Source: Carallia brachiata (lineage: Eukaryota > Streptophyta > Magnoliopsida > Malpighiales > Rhizophoraceae). Taken from it: a DNA stretch of 64,000 nt. The position numbers were made by a program, and so were the translations under genes. Numbering within the stretch: the first letter of the stretch is position 1; each line of letters starts with the position of its first letter. The stretch lies in the NCBI GenBank assembly GCA_021464245.1, contig JADCRB010000040.1:9751534-9815533 (forward strand). The letters are read 5' to 3'. The notes beneath the pieces were generated by a model that saw only the letters and a program-made list of their open reading frames with translations, did not search any database and was not told the DNA's origin. Shown piece by piece: positions 25,080-38,406 of this stretch.

Positions 25080-25609
25080 TACTCTCTAGCATTCAAATCA
25101 ATTTCAGAGATGAGTATGAACCGAAACAGCCGCCTTTTGGTACCGTGAGGCTCCCGTCTCCGGCCACCGACTGAGCTGGATCGGTGGTTCATTCATTTTC
25201 ATGGTGAAGAAGAGACGGGGACAGTGACTTAAATTATTAGCTAGTCATAATACTTTTGTAAGTTTTAGGTCTGCTTACTGTTGAAACATTCCAATTATCC
25301 CGAGAAACAATCAGAATCTCTTTATTCGAATTCCAAACCCAATTTTAATCAGTTGGGGTTTGTGTAAGTTCCAAGAATTCGTTCGTCGAGAAGGGTTTGG
25401 CCTCTAAGTGGAGTAGGCTCACTGTTCATTTTTCTTTTTACTTGAGCTTAAAATCAAAAAGCTGGGAGCTTTTTTTTTTTTTTTCTTTGGAGCTGAAGAA
25501 ACAAGAGAGAAGTAGAAAGTAGACGCTAGAAAGCTACGGTACTGTCATAGTTTTGACTTTTTTAATTACTTTGCAAAAGAGCAGACAAGCTTTTTGAAGG
25601 AGGCAAAGC
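25080..25609 (+). promoter_or_regulatory. 5' leader region of the IDD gene with a possible upstream ORF
   Basis: This 530-bp stretch before the IDD start is less AT-rich and has pyrimidine tracts typical of plant 5' UTRs. A short upstream frame (ATGAGTATGAACCG..., near 25109) opens and closes within a dozen codons and could act as a uORF if transcribed. The transcription start is not determined. Confidence 0.4.
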
Positions 25610-28113
25610 ATGGTGGAGGCTAAAAATTCCTCGCCCTTGACGGTTTCTACAGCTTCTGCGGAGCCCGAGGCCACCAGTTTGTCTTCTTTCGGTAATCAGG
25701 CCACCTCGCTCCCGGTGGTGGCACCGCCGAAGAAGAAGCGGAACCTCCCCGGAATGCCAGGTGAAAAAAAAAAAAGCACTGTTAAAGCTCAAAGCTTTAT
25801 CTTGTCGGTTAATTCAAAGGTTCTGCTTTTAAGTTTGATTAGCTGTTTATTCAGATCCAGATGCTGAGGTAATTGCGTTATCACCGAAGACCCTGTTGGC
25901 CACTAATCGTTTCGTGTGCGAGATCTGCAACAAAGGCTTCCAACGCGACCAGAACCTCCAGCTTCACCGACGAGGCCATAACTTACCGTGGAAGCTAAAG
26001 CAGCGGACCAGCAAGGAGCCACGGAAGCGGGTCTACGTCTGCCCGGAGACGTCTTGCGTCCATCACAACCCGGCTAGAGCTCTCGGCGACCTCACCGGCA
26101 TCAAGAAGCACTTCTGCAGGAAGCACGGCGAGAAGAAGTGGAAGTGCGAGCGGTGCTCCAAGAAATATGCGGTACAGTCCGATTGGAAAGCCCACATGAA
26201 GACCTGCGGGACTCGGGAGTATAGATGCGATTGTGGCACCTTGTTCTCCAGGTCCCCCAATTATTGCTCTAAGCCATATATATATATATTTGCTTATGTT
26301 TAATCATTTTGGTTCTTGTTTGATGATAGATGGAATCATTGAAATATTAATGTTGCATGCCTTGGTTGAAATAGGAGGGATAGCTTCATAACGCATAGGG
26401 CATTCTGTGATGCCTTGGCCGAGGAGAGCGCGAGGGCCAAAACCTTAACCATTATGGATGGCGAAGGAAATGAAGCAAATGCCAAAAGCCTGGTTACTTC
26501 TCCGCCTCCTCCGCCGCTTACGCCGTCAACAAATGTTGTTTCTCCGGGGCTGTCAGTCCAAAGCTCAGGTAATTAGTTTGGTCTCTTGGCGTAATGTTAC
26601 TAATTAATGTGGACAAGCTCCATCACATCATACAATAACTCCGACACGTAGACACTATATATATATATATATATATATATATTAACTTAGTCGAATTGAT
26701 ATTATTCTGTATAAAAAATTTATACAGTAAAAGAAATGGTAATATTTTCCTGCGAGTGCAGTCAAAAGCAAGGATTTGAGATGTTTCAGATTCAATCATT
26801 AGATTCTTTATTGTTTTTCTTGTGGCTGAGGAAAAGGCCTGGAAGTTTAATTATTCTTGTTACCAGAATGGGTTTGGTTTTTTGTGAGTTGGTTTGTCTT
26901 TTGTCAATGTCTTTTCTCCGACCATAATGGTGGTCTATGACTATGGTAGATGCGGTGGGTTTGGTGGGTGTTTGTCTTTCTTTGTGAAAAAGTGTGCATG
27001 GAGAGAGAGTGTGTGTGAATGAGTGAGAATGTGAGAGTTTTGCAGAGGAGTTTTATATCCCTTGTAATTATGCATGCTTCGCGGTTGAACAGTCATTAGT
27101 AAAACTCACATATCGAAAATTAATGTTTGAGAAAAAAGACACCATTACTGTTCCTGTCTTGTGCTTCTAAGCTTTCAATTGTTTAAGCTGTTCACTTTCA
27201 TTTTCTCTCTCTATTTAGTTTGTCAATCAATCTTCTTAGTCTATTCTTTTTATTGCGTCTTCTCATCTTTTTCACATTCTGTGTAAATCTTTTGCTTCAT
27301 TTTTATCTGGTCACAGAATTGGCAGAAAATCCCGTTGGACTTTCAGCAGCAACAGCTGCATGCTTGGCTGCCTCCTCCGCAAGCACAAGCTCTACCAGCA
27401 ATGTCTTTGCCGCCAGTATGTTTGCAACTAATTCAATGGCAGCAGAAACAGGTGCTGCAACTTCACAGCAAGCAGCATCATCCTCATTTTCCAATCTACG
27501 CTATCCTTTGACTGTCTCAGATTGCCCTGCAGCCGCAATGCCGGGCCCTTCTGGCAATATGGAACCACTCCCCTCGTTATCTCTTTCCCCAACACTGTAT
27601 CTCTCTGACAATAACTCTCCCCTTTTCGCAAATCATCAAGAGCACCACCACTACGCGCCATCTCGTCAGCCCGCCATGTCTGCAACCGCATTGCTCCAAA
27701 AAGCGGCACAAATGGGAGCAACAACCTCAAACCCGTCATTCCTCCGTGGCTTAGGTTTATCAGTCTCATCTTCATCATCGGGACATCAAGATGGCAATGG
27801 ATATCAGTGGGATGTGAAGCCTGCAGATAGCAGTATTACTAGGACAAACGGCGGGCTTGGCCTTGGACACCCTTCCAATGATGTTATGATTGGCTCATCT
27901 TCGCTGTTCGGGAGCAAACCCATGACACTTGATCTCCTTGGATTGGGCATTGGTGCTGCTAGTTCCGCCCTGCTAAGTTCCTATGGTAGTGGCTTCAATG
28001 TCGGAGCAGCTGCCGTCGCCGCTGCTGCTGCCGCCGCATATGGTGGAGGAGGAGGCGGAGGCAGTTCTGAAGAGAAATGGGACGGTGCTCCAGAGAGGAA
28101 ACCAAATGCATAG
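25610..28113 (+). CDS. INDETERMINATE-DOMAIN (IDD) C2H2 zinc-finger transcription factor, four exons
   Basis: Exons 25610-25760, 25855-26251, 26375-26568 and 27317-28113 join in frame through GT/AG junctions to 512 aa. Residues 41-44 carry a KKKR nuclear signal in the [17 protein letters not shown] block. Four fingers follow: residues 70-92 ([10 protein letters not shown]...HRRGH), 111-141, 146-168 (C2HC) and 173-194 (C2HC, split by intron 2). The C-terminal half has [20 protein letters not shown], the conserved [14 protein letters not shown] block at 368, MTLDLLGLG at 450, and Ala and Gly runs near the end. IDD proteins bind DNA in the nucleus and work with GRAS proteins such as SCR, SHR and DELLA. 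The C-terminal motifs suggest the IDD4/5/6 branch (IME/RVN/BLJ), which is inferred rather than proven. The gene looks intact. Confidence 0.95.
26660..26683. repeat. (AT)n microsatellite in IDD intron 3
   Basis: A pure TA/AT dinucleotide tract inside the last intron. Confidence 0.85.
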
Positions 28114-29484
28114 CAGCCTGACGTTAGAGGGAGCTTTTTAACTTTTTCCCTGGTATTTTTTTTTTGGGTCACGGGCGAAAAAGTTGAGCTTTCTCTCTCG
28201 CTTTTGGTTTAAAACCCTCACTGTTCCTCGACACAAAAAGGCCAAAGGAGGTTTTCATATGATGGGAGTAAGTAGTTTTTTAAGACGACAAAGGCAGAGA
28301 TGCGTACTTTTGGGCTATGTTGTTATTTGTTCTCCTTCTAGATGTTAGTTAATTACGACTTTGAAGCGTGTATCTGCATATACTTTTGGGCTGTACGTAG
28401 TTGCTTTTCTACATAGAGGCAAACCTTAATTAAAAATTGGGAACTGTGTATACTGTAGTGAGCTTCTGAGGATGCCAACTATCAAATGCAGCCAAGCAGC
28501 TATTAGAAGAGAACGAATCCAAGTTGTGAATTGTTTCAACTTGTCTGCTTCATTACCTTATGCACTATCCAATTCAACTTCCCAGCTAGGTGCGGGAAAA
28601 GCATTCTATGGGTTTTTTTTTAATCCAAAAAAAAAAAAACAGAGAAACATGGATGGTGTTTAAATTTTTCTGTCACTGAGTATTGTTTAAGAGTGGTATA
28701 CTCATTACAATGTTCTAGTAGTATTTAAACTTGAAATTTATTGGTTGGCACGGTAAATGTTTATTATTAAACCACAACTAAAGTAGAGTGGCCGGAAAAA
28801 GCATTATCTTGATAAGCCATTTTGCCAAAAATAGGAAACACTAATCCGATTGAACGCGTTCAATGTAGCTGACGAAGATCTAAATAATGTGCACGTCTCA
28901 TGTCTCCTGAAGTTGATTTTGGGGATGAGTCACCGGAGGGCACCGCGCTCTTATTAATTGAAGGACCCGCAGTTATTTAATTCAAGCTTTTCTTTTTATT
29001 TGAATGACGTAGGATTTTCGTTTGCGTATTTGGCAGAGGGGGCGTTGGGTCAAACGGATTGATGATGGTCAAATATGGTAACTGATTTTGGCATGAACCA
29101 TCGTGTTCAAGCTGGGCTTCCAATGTGTAAATGTCCTGAGTTGGCAGGCAGCTTCATCAATGTCATAACTTGTGGGTCCCTATTATTGTTGGTGGGGACA
29201 TTTTCCGACATCATCCCTCGTGGCTGTGGGGACGTATGTGCGACCGAGAATGGAAAACTATTACGCAACATGATCCCTTCTGTTTTGGACATAGAGGGTG
29301 TTTGGTTTTGTTTGTAGGTGGGTCAGTGCTGTTGTTCGTTAAAAATCAAATTAAAAATCGAAACGTAGGTTGGTTAATTTTTTTTAGTACGGTTGTTGCT
29401 GATATTCTCTATAAACACTTATTGATTAGAAAAATAAAGACCTCTTAGTAGGGTGTCAAACAAGGAAAAAAAATTGGCACTTAA

Positions 29485-29650
29485 ATAGTTGGTATTTAAA
29501 TAGTTTTAAATTAATTATAAAATAATATGTATAATTAGACGGTTAAAATTATAAAAAATAAAAAATATATAAATTATTATATATTATTAAATGAGACAGT
29601 GTAATTATTTATTTTTATCTATTTAAAACTATTTAATACTACTCATAATA
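29485..29650. repeat. Small AT-rich MITE, copy 2, with inverted termini
   Basis: tagttggtatttaaatag at the left pairs with the reverse complement of the right end (atttaaaactatttaatact). The internal block matches the copy at 23530-23690. Confidence 0.5.
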
Positions 29651-30880
29651 TAATTAATTATAATTTGCATCAAAGTGTGGTTGGATTTTGTTCAAATTAA
29701 AAAAACTGTGGTTGGACAGAATTAAAATTAGATATGCACCAGACGGTGCCGCCAGACGCAGAGGGCCAAAATAAAGCGGTGGAGGGGCCACATGTAATAT
29801 AATTATATTTAAACTTTTGTACAAAAAAAAAAAAAATAGAGCGAACTGTTTAATAATCAAATGTAACTAAATTAATAAAATATAAAATAATATAATTATA
29901 ATTTAAAATTAGATAAATATTATTTTAAAATTTAATAAATATATTTTAAAATTTAAATTATAAATTTTATATAATATACTAAATAAAAATTATTTTTATC
30001 ATTTATTAATAAAATATAACATAATTGATAATATGTGAAATAGTAAAATTAAAATTTAAAATTAGATAGGTGTTATTTTAAAACTTAAAATTTAAAGTGT
30101 ATGTCTTACATAGTATGTGTTAAAATTTTTTTTGTCAATATTTTTTTCTAAAAATAAAATTTTTTATATGAATTATTAATATGATTACATTTTATTAATA
30201 AATAATTATATTTTATTACTTTTTTGTAATTTTTTTTATTATTTGTTAAAAGATGTTGAAGTTCCCACACCTGCCACTGCTGCCCCACTAATAGCCTGCC
30301 ACGTCAGGCCGGTGGTGGATTTTGCGGACAAGTTTGGGTCTAAAACTTTTCTCTTAAAATTACGATGGCGATGAGCCTGGGCATGTAGATATTTTCAGCT
30401 AATAATAATATAAATATGAAAATGCCCGCATCTGTGTATCTTCTCTTCTCTCATTGTATTTGTTAGAGAAAAGGAGGGAGGAAGAGAGAGAAAAAAAAGG
30501 AAAAAAAATTGTGTAATTTATCATCACTTTGATTTAATGTGTAAGATTTCCTTAATTTTGAGAAGGAAAATAAAAGCAAAAAATGAAAAAAAATGAGTCC
30601 TAAATTCTCTTTTCTGTATTCTTAAAAACGATTCCACCCAAATTCACTTTTTTTCAAAGAAAAAGGGAAAGAATACTCTCAAATTTCTCTTTTATTTCCT
30701 AAGAAGGAAAAAAATAAAGAAATATTATAATTAGCTTTTCATTTTTCTCTCTTTTTTCTTCCTTAAAAAGAGAAAATAAATAAATATTTATTTTTATTTT
30801 CTTAAAAAAGAAGAGAATGTAAAAAATACTCTTCATTTTCAGTCCTCTTTTGTTATCTTTTGTGGAAGTGAGTTCTTTCA

Positions 30881-31415
30881 GTGGCAGAGCCAGGATTTAG
30901 AGTCAGTAGGGGCAAATTTAAATACAAAATATATTTTTTAGGTAATATAAAATAAAATAATATTAAATTTATCTACATTTTTTCTTCCGTAATTTTCAGT
31001 TGTATAATTATGAAAATATTAAATTATAATTATGTGTTTCATTTTTATACTTTTTAAAATTGTTATGTATGTATTAAATTCCATCAGTAAAAGATCATTG
31101 AATATTTTTATTTTAATTGAAAATCTGATAGATATCAACTGTTCATTTATTTGAAACTAAAATATATAAATAAATGTATTTATATATTGTACAAATTGAA
31201 TTATATTTGGGTATAACTCAAAATCATATATATCTTTCAAATGTAATAAATATATATAACTAACTCATTTGAAAAATTAAAGAAAAAATTGGTGACAATT
31301 TTGATAATTCATATTGATTGAAGATCCTACAATGTCTCTATCCAACAGTTTTAAAATTTTGAGTGGGGCCAAAAAAAAATTGGGTAGGGGCAAAGTTAAT
31401 AATTCTATCTATGCT
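30881..31415. repeat. Transposon-like remnant with 'gtggcagagccagg' terminus
   Basis: gtggcagagccaggattta followed by gtaggggcaaa at the left, and gtggggcc... and gtaggggcaaa at the right, resemble the ends of a widespread plant non-autonomous element. The class is not determined and the core is AT-rich and non-coding. Confidence 0.25.
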
Positions 31416-33157
31416 GTATGTAAATCTCTTATTTGAGTGGTGGCAATTACCTCAATAAGTGTCAACGTGGCTTCACCATTGAGTTCTTTAAATATACAGT
31501 AAAATGCCAAGGTCATTGAATCAAATATTTTAAAAACCAAACCTATCATCAAAATAAAAAAATTAATAGTTTAAAGTTTAGTCGATTCAATCAGTTTAAC
31601 AAGAAATTAAATTGATTGAGTTAGTATTCAATAATTAATATATATCATTTAACATTTTTGTACCTTATATATAAAATATTAATGCATAAGTATGTAGTAG
31701 TATCTAATATATGTATATAATATATACTTAATTATAAATAATTTAGAATTTAATGTAAAATATGATTAAAAATTAATTAATTAAATATAATAATAAATTT
31801 AAATAATTTATGCCACCTAAATTGGGCATAAAATATTTTTAAATTTATTTTTTATTTTAAAGTAATATATAGCTATATGAGGTAAAATCGTTATGACTTC
31901 AAAAACAAAAAGGGAATAAAAACATGATGTTTGAGTTATATGTTTGTACATTATTATACTACAACTATATATATATATATATTCATCAAATACTTACAAG
32001 AAAAAATATTGTATCAAATACTTATAAGAAAAACATTGCAAAAAACCAAAATAAAAAATTGTGTTAAATAAAAAAAGAAATGATAGAATAAAAGTCAAAA
32101 AAGAAAAATATAATATTGCTCAAAAAAGAAGAAAAGAAAAAAAAAAAACATAAAACCAATGTTACGACGCCTGTGATAAAGAAAAATAACAGGCAGGGGG
32201 CAGCAAGGCATTCTTTTTACAGCCGATGGTCGCAAACAATTTGGAGCATTTTATCAAGATTGCCCTTGTACCATGTGGCGTTATCCCAACGTGCCACACT
32301 GTCAAGTTAAACCAGCGTTCAACCGAACAAACTAAAAGAAATGGATAACAGTTCACAGATTTTCGATTCAACCAGTCAAGGACACCAGTTTTTGAATGAT
32401 TTAAACCGCCCTTGTTTTCTGAGATGAAAAAGTTCCACAGACCGAGTAAAGTGCTTGCTCCTTAATTTTATAAGGGGAGAGTGAGTTAAAGGGTGAGGGG
32501 CTCTTTGTTGAATTACTTTCAATCAGGTGTCAAGATTGAGAGTCTTTATTCAATTTCGGTACATTACAACACCATAACTCGATTTAGGTGTATTTATCAT
32601 GCGGGCCATAACTCAGTGCACTGACTGACATGTCATCAATAAAATAAATATATACATATTTTTTTATAAAAATAAAAATTTGGATATGTTATCTTATAAT
32701 ATAAAATATATATTTTATATAAAATTTTCAAAAAAAATTTGAATAATAATAAATATTTCAAAAATTTTATCCTAAAATATTCCAAAATACAAAATTATGG
32801 AGAGAATTATTAACTTATTTAAAATTATTAAACTAAAAAAAGAAAAAAATTGATTAATATTTTTATAATTATAAATTTTAAAATATTTCATAATACAGTT
32901 TTTGAAAGAAAATGAATATATCAAATAATATATATAATTTTTTTTATACAATTTAGCACAATAACTACATTTTCACAAATTAAAAAGTAGTTTATACTAA
33001 TCAAAATTTTGATAAAAATTCTTAAAAAACTATTTTTTAAAGTCAATTGTAACATATTATTTAGTATATGAACAATGTTAAATTATTGCATACAGAAAAA
33101 TAGATTATAAAAAGTAAAAAATTATTAAATTGTACAAAAAAAAATATTGTGTAATAC

Positions 33158-33560
33158 TGTTTAGTATTATGAAAATATTATTTTTATCATTCACATAGTA
33201 AAAAGTTAAAAATAAATAAATTTTAGTGTGTAAATATTATACAAATATTATTGTTCAAGTAATAAAAAATGAAAAAAATTATAATTTTTACTGTTTGAAC
33301 ACTGTTTATCATTAAAAAAATATTATTTTTATTGTTTACACAATAAAAAGTGTAAAAAAATTATGATTTTCTTACTATTTCACTACTGTTCATCATTAAA
33401 AAATATTATTTTTATTGTTTGCACAGTAAAAATGAAAAAAAAATAATTTTTTATTATTCAAATGACCCGGTTACTGTTCACACGAACCGGCCCGGCCCAG
33501 TGTCTGGGTCACCGGGTCACCGGTCCGACCAGCCGGGCTAGGCCAGGTTTAATAACTATG
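33158..33560. repeat. Degenerate tandem repeats of about 80 bp ending in a GC-rich ACCGG patch
   Basis: Units containing actgttYatcattaaaaa, then tattatttttattgttt, then cacaRtaaaaa recur near 33158, 33300 and 33382, and a last partial unit (actgttcacacgaa) leads into a GC-rich stretch (33485-33540). That stretch is dense in CCGG/GGTCACCGG motifs similar to the termini of the element at 7328. Confidence 0.5.
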
Positions 33561-33931
33561 CCTTATTGTCCTATCAAGTGGGCGCCCAAAATCCGTGCTT
33601 GCTTGGGTGGTGATTGTTGCTTAGCTCTTTTGTTTTTTGTTTTTTTTTTTTTGGGTCATGTTAGCTCTTGTTTTCTTCTCTATTTAGATGGCCAGAGAAA
33701 AATAATGGTTGACGCTGTGGCAAAGCCGCGTGGAGCTTAGTAGGGGGCAACTGCCTAAGACTGTTCAATAACCGCCCAACTCGCCAAAAACCATCCAACC
33801 CGCACCAAACCTGTCCATATCTGCCAAAACCATAAGAAAAAAAAACCACAGTTTTAAATTTTTGAAAACCGCCATAGGCAGATTGATGACAGTTTCGCAG
33901 TTTTAAAAACTATGGTTAACCGACCCAATCC

Positions 33932-33934
<3 letters not shown>

Positions 33935-33980
<46 letters not shown>
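33935..33980. repeat. (TA)n microsatellite inside the hAT 5' region
   Basis: More than 20 TA dinucleotides in a row. Confidence 0.9.
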
Positions 33981-33984
<4 letters not shown>

Positions 33985-34196
33985 AAACGACGTTGTTTCT
34001 TACACAAATATATACCTTCACACTTTTCACAAGTGCGACGTCATTTCAGTCCTTCACGCCACAGCTCACGCACGACTTTTCTCGATCGCCTCCATAGCTC
34101 TGCCTTTCATTTTTGTTCTTCTATTCCTAAACCTAGCCCTCGCCGCCCTCAATCCAGTCAATCCACCACCACCCTTCACGGCTTCTTGTCTCTCAC

Positions 34197-35459
34197 GGTA
34201 AGATTCTACTCTTCTTTTGTTTTTCTATTTGTGTATTGGGTGCTCTTTTTCCTGTTCAGATTCCATATTTATATGGATTCTTGTTCAACTTTGCTATCTC
34301 TCTCTATTTCTGACCGAAGCGAGAGAAAGTGAGGATTTAATTTAAAGTTGTTTTGTGGCTGATATTTGGTTTACTTTTGATCAATCAAATCCGTGTTTGA
34401 GGTTGCTGATTCTATATAGTTTTGGGTTTAGGGCCACTGATTTTGTCTTGAAGCATTTTGATTTTTGTTGGGAACTAGTTTTTGTTCTGTTTTTTGAATA
34501 TGTTTTTGTTTTTTTTGGGTTTTTTTGTTGAAGTTATCATGGTTTAATCGTTTGAGGAGGAGCTTTTTTTCAAGTATGTCTTTCAAGGGGGGAATGTCTG
34601 TAAAATATAGGCAGCTGTAGTTTTGTTTTTCTGGCCTCCATTTGTTGTGGTTGTTTTCTATTTTTGGCTTGTAATTTTTGAGGCACTTTTTAGGAAAAAA
34701 TTAGCATGCAATGCAAGTGCTCTAGGTGTAGGGTTTTCCCAACACTTATTTAAGAGATTTGGGTTGGGAATGGCTTTCAAAGATGAAAGCTACGTGTAGA
34801 AAAGATTGGAAATGTATTCCAAAAAACAAAACAAGAGAATTGTAAAAAGAGAAGCAAAGAAGCTTGGCAATGAGCAAACCAGAATTTAGAGATAGGCCTT
34901 AAACGACATGAGAGTCCTCCAGTTTCCTTTTCGCCAAAAAAGGTAAATAAATAAACGACCCTTTCAGGCATTCCTTTGAAAATGAAATTAACTGGTTATT
35001 TCTGTACGTGTAACTTGAATTTGAATGAAATAGAATTGTTCGCTTGCGCCATTTGCGTCGGAAGCCCTTGAATTATTGGGTGTATCTCTATGGAGAACCT
35101 GTTGATGTTTTGCACGGTGAGCCATTTCTTTTCTAATTGAAAGAGTCTAGTCCCAATCTTAAGGCAAAAATAATTGGTAGTTTGTTGAACTGGAGTGATA
35201 TGCCATCTTAAGTGACTTATGCTTGCCTTAAGTGATTCAATGAATGTCTTCTGCCTGTTGATACCTTCTCATAGGATAAGTTACCCCCTATTAATACTGT
35301 ATTGAGACACAAACTACGCTAACCAGAATATATGTTATATAATGATAGCTGTGATTATGAAAAATCTTCTATGTAATTTGCTATGTAGATTTTGAAGCTT
35401 TTCTTTGTCGATTAGCTTTTGTTTTCCTCTTTTATTGGTGACTCTTTATTTTATAACAG
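34197..35459 (+). other. Probable 5' UTR intron of the hAT transposase
   Basis: A good donor (cacg/gtaagattct) follows the pyrimidine-rich leader at 34197. A good acceptor (tttataacag) ends immediately before the ATG at 35460. Long leader introns are common in plant hAT genes. Further small leader exons inside are possible. Confidence 0.45.
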
Positions 35460-37549
35460 ATGTCGAATGAACCTACTACAACAGATGTGATGATGGAAAT
35501 TGAGTTGGAGGGGGAGAAAGGCGAGGATCCTAATGGCAAGAACACACAGAACACAGATGAAGGTTATAGTACAACCTCTAAGCCCCCAATCCCTCAAAAA
35601 ATTAAAAATCCAAGTCTGAAAAAACAATTAGATCAAGTGTAAAGAGTGCTGTATGGGATCACTTTACTCATAACAATGACCCAAATAACCCAAAAGCCAG
35701 TTGCAACTACTGTAAACAGACTTATGTTAGCCACCCTAAAAAGAGTGGTACTAGTAATTTATGACACATTTAGAGACTGTTTGTAAGCTATATCCTTACA
35801 AAAATGTTGACAAAAAGCAAAAGACTTTAACCTTTGTGCCTAAAGAAGCAAAGGATAATGATGCTAGTGGTGGCTCTTTGCATGCTGTTAGTTATGATCC
35901 TGAAGAATGTAGGAGAGAATTGGCTCGAATGATCATCACAAATGAGTTGCCTTTTAGGGTGGTTGAAGGGATTGGATTTAGGAGACTGTTGAGGGCTTTG
36001 CAACCAAGATTTATTGTCCCATCTCGCATCACATTTGCTAGAGATTGCATGAAACTTTTTTATGATGAAAAGTTAAAGTTGAAGAGAGTTCTTAGGGATC
36101 AACGTGTATGCTTAACAACAAACACATGGGCTTCAATTCAAAATTTCAACTATATGTGTTTGACTGCTCACTGGATTGATGATGATTGGAAATTGAACAA
36201 AAAAATTATAAATTTTTGTCAAGTTCCAAATCATAAGGGTGCAACCATTGGAAAGACTATTGAGTTATGTATTTTGGATTGGGGTGTAACTAAGCTTTTA
36301 ACTTCACAGTTGATAATGCAAGTTCTAATAATCTAGCCATCAAGCATTTGAAAACAAAGACTAGAGATTGGAGGCATACAATCTTGATCATGATTTTTTG
36401 CATTGTATTGAGAGGATTAGGAATGCAATTAGATATGTGCGTTCCTCTCTTTCTAGGTTGCATAATTTTAAGAAGGCTATTGAGCTTTCACGGATTGAAA
36501 GTAAAAGTTTGTTGTATTTAGATGTTGAGACTAGATGGAATTCAACCTTTTTGATGTTGGAAACCACTCAAAAATTTGCCAAAGCTTTTGAGCGGTTAGA
36601 GGAAATAGATTCCAAATTCTTGTCTTATTTTGATGGTGATAAGATTCGAGGACCACCCAATGCAAAAGATTGGTCCAATGCAAAGTGTCTTGGGGCCTTT
36701 TTGAAAACTTTTTATAATGCCACTTTGCGATTTTCTGGTTCTTTGTTCGTTATTTCAAACTCTTTTTTCAATGAAGTTTGTGGGATTCATTCCAAGTTGA
36801 TAAAAATGGCCAATAGTCAAGATGAAGGGTTGAAGAAGATGGCGCAAAAAATGAAAGAGAAATTTGAAAAATATTGGAACAATTTCAAAAATATAAATCT
36901 CTTATTGCATGCGGCTGTTGTTTTGGATCCTCGCTTGAAGCTTAGAGATGTGAGGTTTTGCCTAGATCAAATTTATGATGCTGAACTTTCAAAGAAAATG
37001 GCTGACAGCATTGAACAAACTTTCCTAAGATTGTTTGAACACTACAATGAGCTAATTGTAAGCTCTAGTAAGAGTGAGGCAGCATTTGCATCTCAAAAGT
37101 CATCTTTTGATGGTAATGATGAAGAGGAGGATGATGATAGTGGTCAATGGATGGTTTCCAAGTTTAACAAGTATGTGCAATCTGAGGATACATTGGAGAA
37201 TAAATCAGAGGCTCTTCGCTACTTAGCTGAACCAATTGAGCCTAGAGATGAGAAGTTTGATTTATTGAATTGGTGGAAAGAGAAGTCTACGAAGTATCCA
37301 ATCATCGCAAGCATGACAAGAGATGTTTTGGCCATTCCTATTTCAACAGTTGCTTCGGAATCGGCATTTAGTACAGGTGACCGTCTTCTAGATCTATTTA
37401 GAAGTTCACTTGCTCCACAAATAGTGGAGGCACTTGTTTGTGCTCAAAGTTGGTTTCGAGATGACGATTCAACTATTGATCTTCGAGAAGCTCTAGAAGA
37501 TGTTGAGAAATTTGAGGATGTTGTTAAAGGTACAGATTTAATAAATTAA
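35460..37549 (+). pseudogene. hAT transposase (BED finger, RNase H-like, hAT dimerisation domain), broken
   Basis: The N-terminal part starts at 35460. After a slip in an A-run near 35620 the BED zinc finger continues (SAVWDHFTHNN, then SCNYCKQTYVSHPKKSGTSN). After another shift near 35760 it ends in THLETVCKLYPYKN. The catalytic region holds LRDQRVCLTTNTWASIQNFN, then after a third shift TVDNASSNNLAIKHLKTK. The usual 'RCCAHILNLIV' block is missing between RDWR (36365) and RIRNAIRYVRSS, a deletion. From 36368 to 37549 the frame is open and ends with the hAT dimerisation motif (FDLLNWWKEKSTKYPI, then ASESAFSTGDRLLD and FRSSLAPQIVEAL). Functional copies excise and reinsert the element. At least three frameshifts and the deletion abolish this one. 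Confidence 0.92.
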
Positions 37550-38359
37550 ATTCTATTTTCAAGGTCTTTTGTGCTTTAATACGTTGATATGTATTTGATT
37601 CTTATATTTCTTTTTTAATTTTTAAAAATAACTGGAAAGGATCCAATTACTATTGAGGATGAGTAGCTTCCAAACATTGATCTCTTTTGTTTAGAATAAC
37701 AAGGTATAAGTCTCAACAATATTTTTAATTTTGTGTGCTATTGGATGTTTAAAATTGTTGCTCCTTTGAAGTTTGATCCCACGATCTTGATGCATGTTCT
37801 AATTCAAAACTGTACTTAAAAATATTGGTTTTTGGTTGCTACTAGTTGCTGCTGAATTAGTTAAAATGTGGACTTACAAGGTCTTTTGTACTTCTCGGTT
37901 GAACTTAAGATTGGACTTACAAGGTCTTTTCTGCAATTGGAATTTAACCTTTTTGCTACTGAGTTGCTTGTGAAATTAGTATTTAATACAATATTTCCTT
38001 GTTCCTTGCATTTATATTTGCAGTGAAGAATTGCTCTTTGTACGTGTCTTGTTTGTGCCAACTTGATGGCCAATTTTGACTAGAAGATCTAAAGGGAAAT
38101 AGCAAGGAAGCCGTACTTTCCAACTTTATATGTAGTGGTAGCAATGTAACTGTCCGATGAAAAAGGAAAATTGTGAAAAAAAATTAGCGGTTTATTTGTT
38201 TTTTAGACCACAATTGCATTGTTTATCAGCATTTTATTGGACTGAATGTTTAACTAAATTTTTGAATTTTTTGCCTTCATATTTAACAGAGGCACTCATA
38301 TGGTTGTTTAAAAAAAAAAAAAAATTTAAATGATAACCTTGGAATTAAAAAAACCGTCA
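37550..38359 (+). other. 3' untranslated part of the hAT element
   Basis: This is AT-rich non-coding sequence between the transposase stop and the 3' subterminal hairpin. Confidence 0.5.
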
Positions 38360-38406
38360 AAACTGCCCAAACCAATCCGCTATTTGTGGATTGGTTTGGG
38401 CGGTTT
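38360..38406. repeat. Subterminal hairpin of the hAT element
   Basis: aaactgcccaaaccaatcc (38360-38378) and ggattggtttgggcggttt (38388-38406) are inverted with one mismatch in 19 around a 9-base loop. It is built from the same gcccaaacc unit seen elsewhere near both termini. Confidence 0.8.

Larger units (their letters stand above)
28114..33157. other. IDD 3' UTR followed by gene-free, repeat-rich spacer
   Basis: The first few hundred bases are the probable 3' UTR. The rest is AT-rich, with a MITE at 29485-29650 and a transposon-like remnant at 30881-31415. A possible third, reverse-oriented relic of the 7328-7776 family lies near 31500-31800. No gene was found. Confidence 0.45.

Noticed and set aside
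29075..29448. Overlapping open frames on both strands in a GC-richer patch
   Set aside because: No family features, no consistent frame, no splice sites. Probably 3' flank of the IDD region.
34033..34332. 99-codon plus-strand frame in the hAT 5' region
   Set aside because: It crosses the probable leader exon and donor site (34197) and has no motif. It is untranslated leader.
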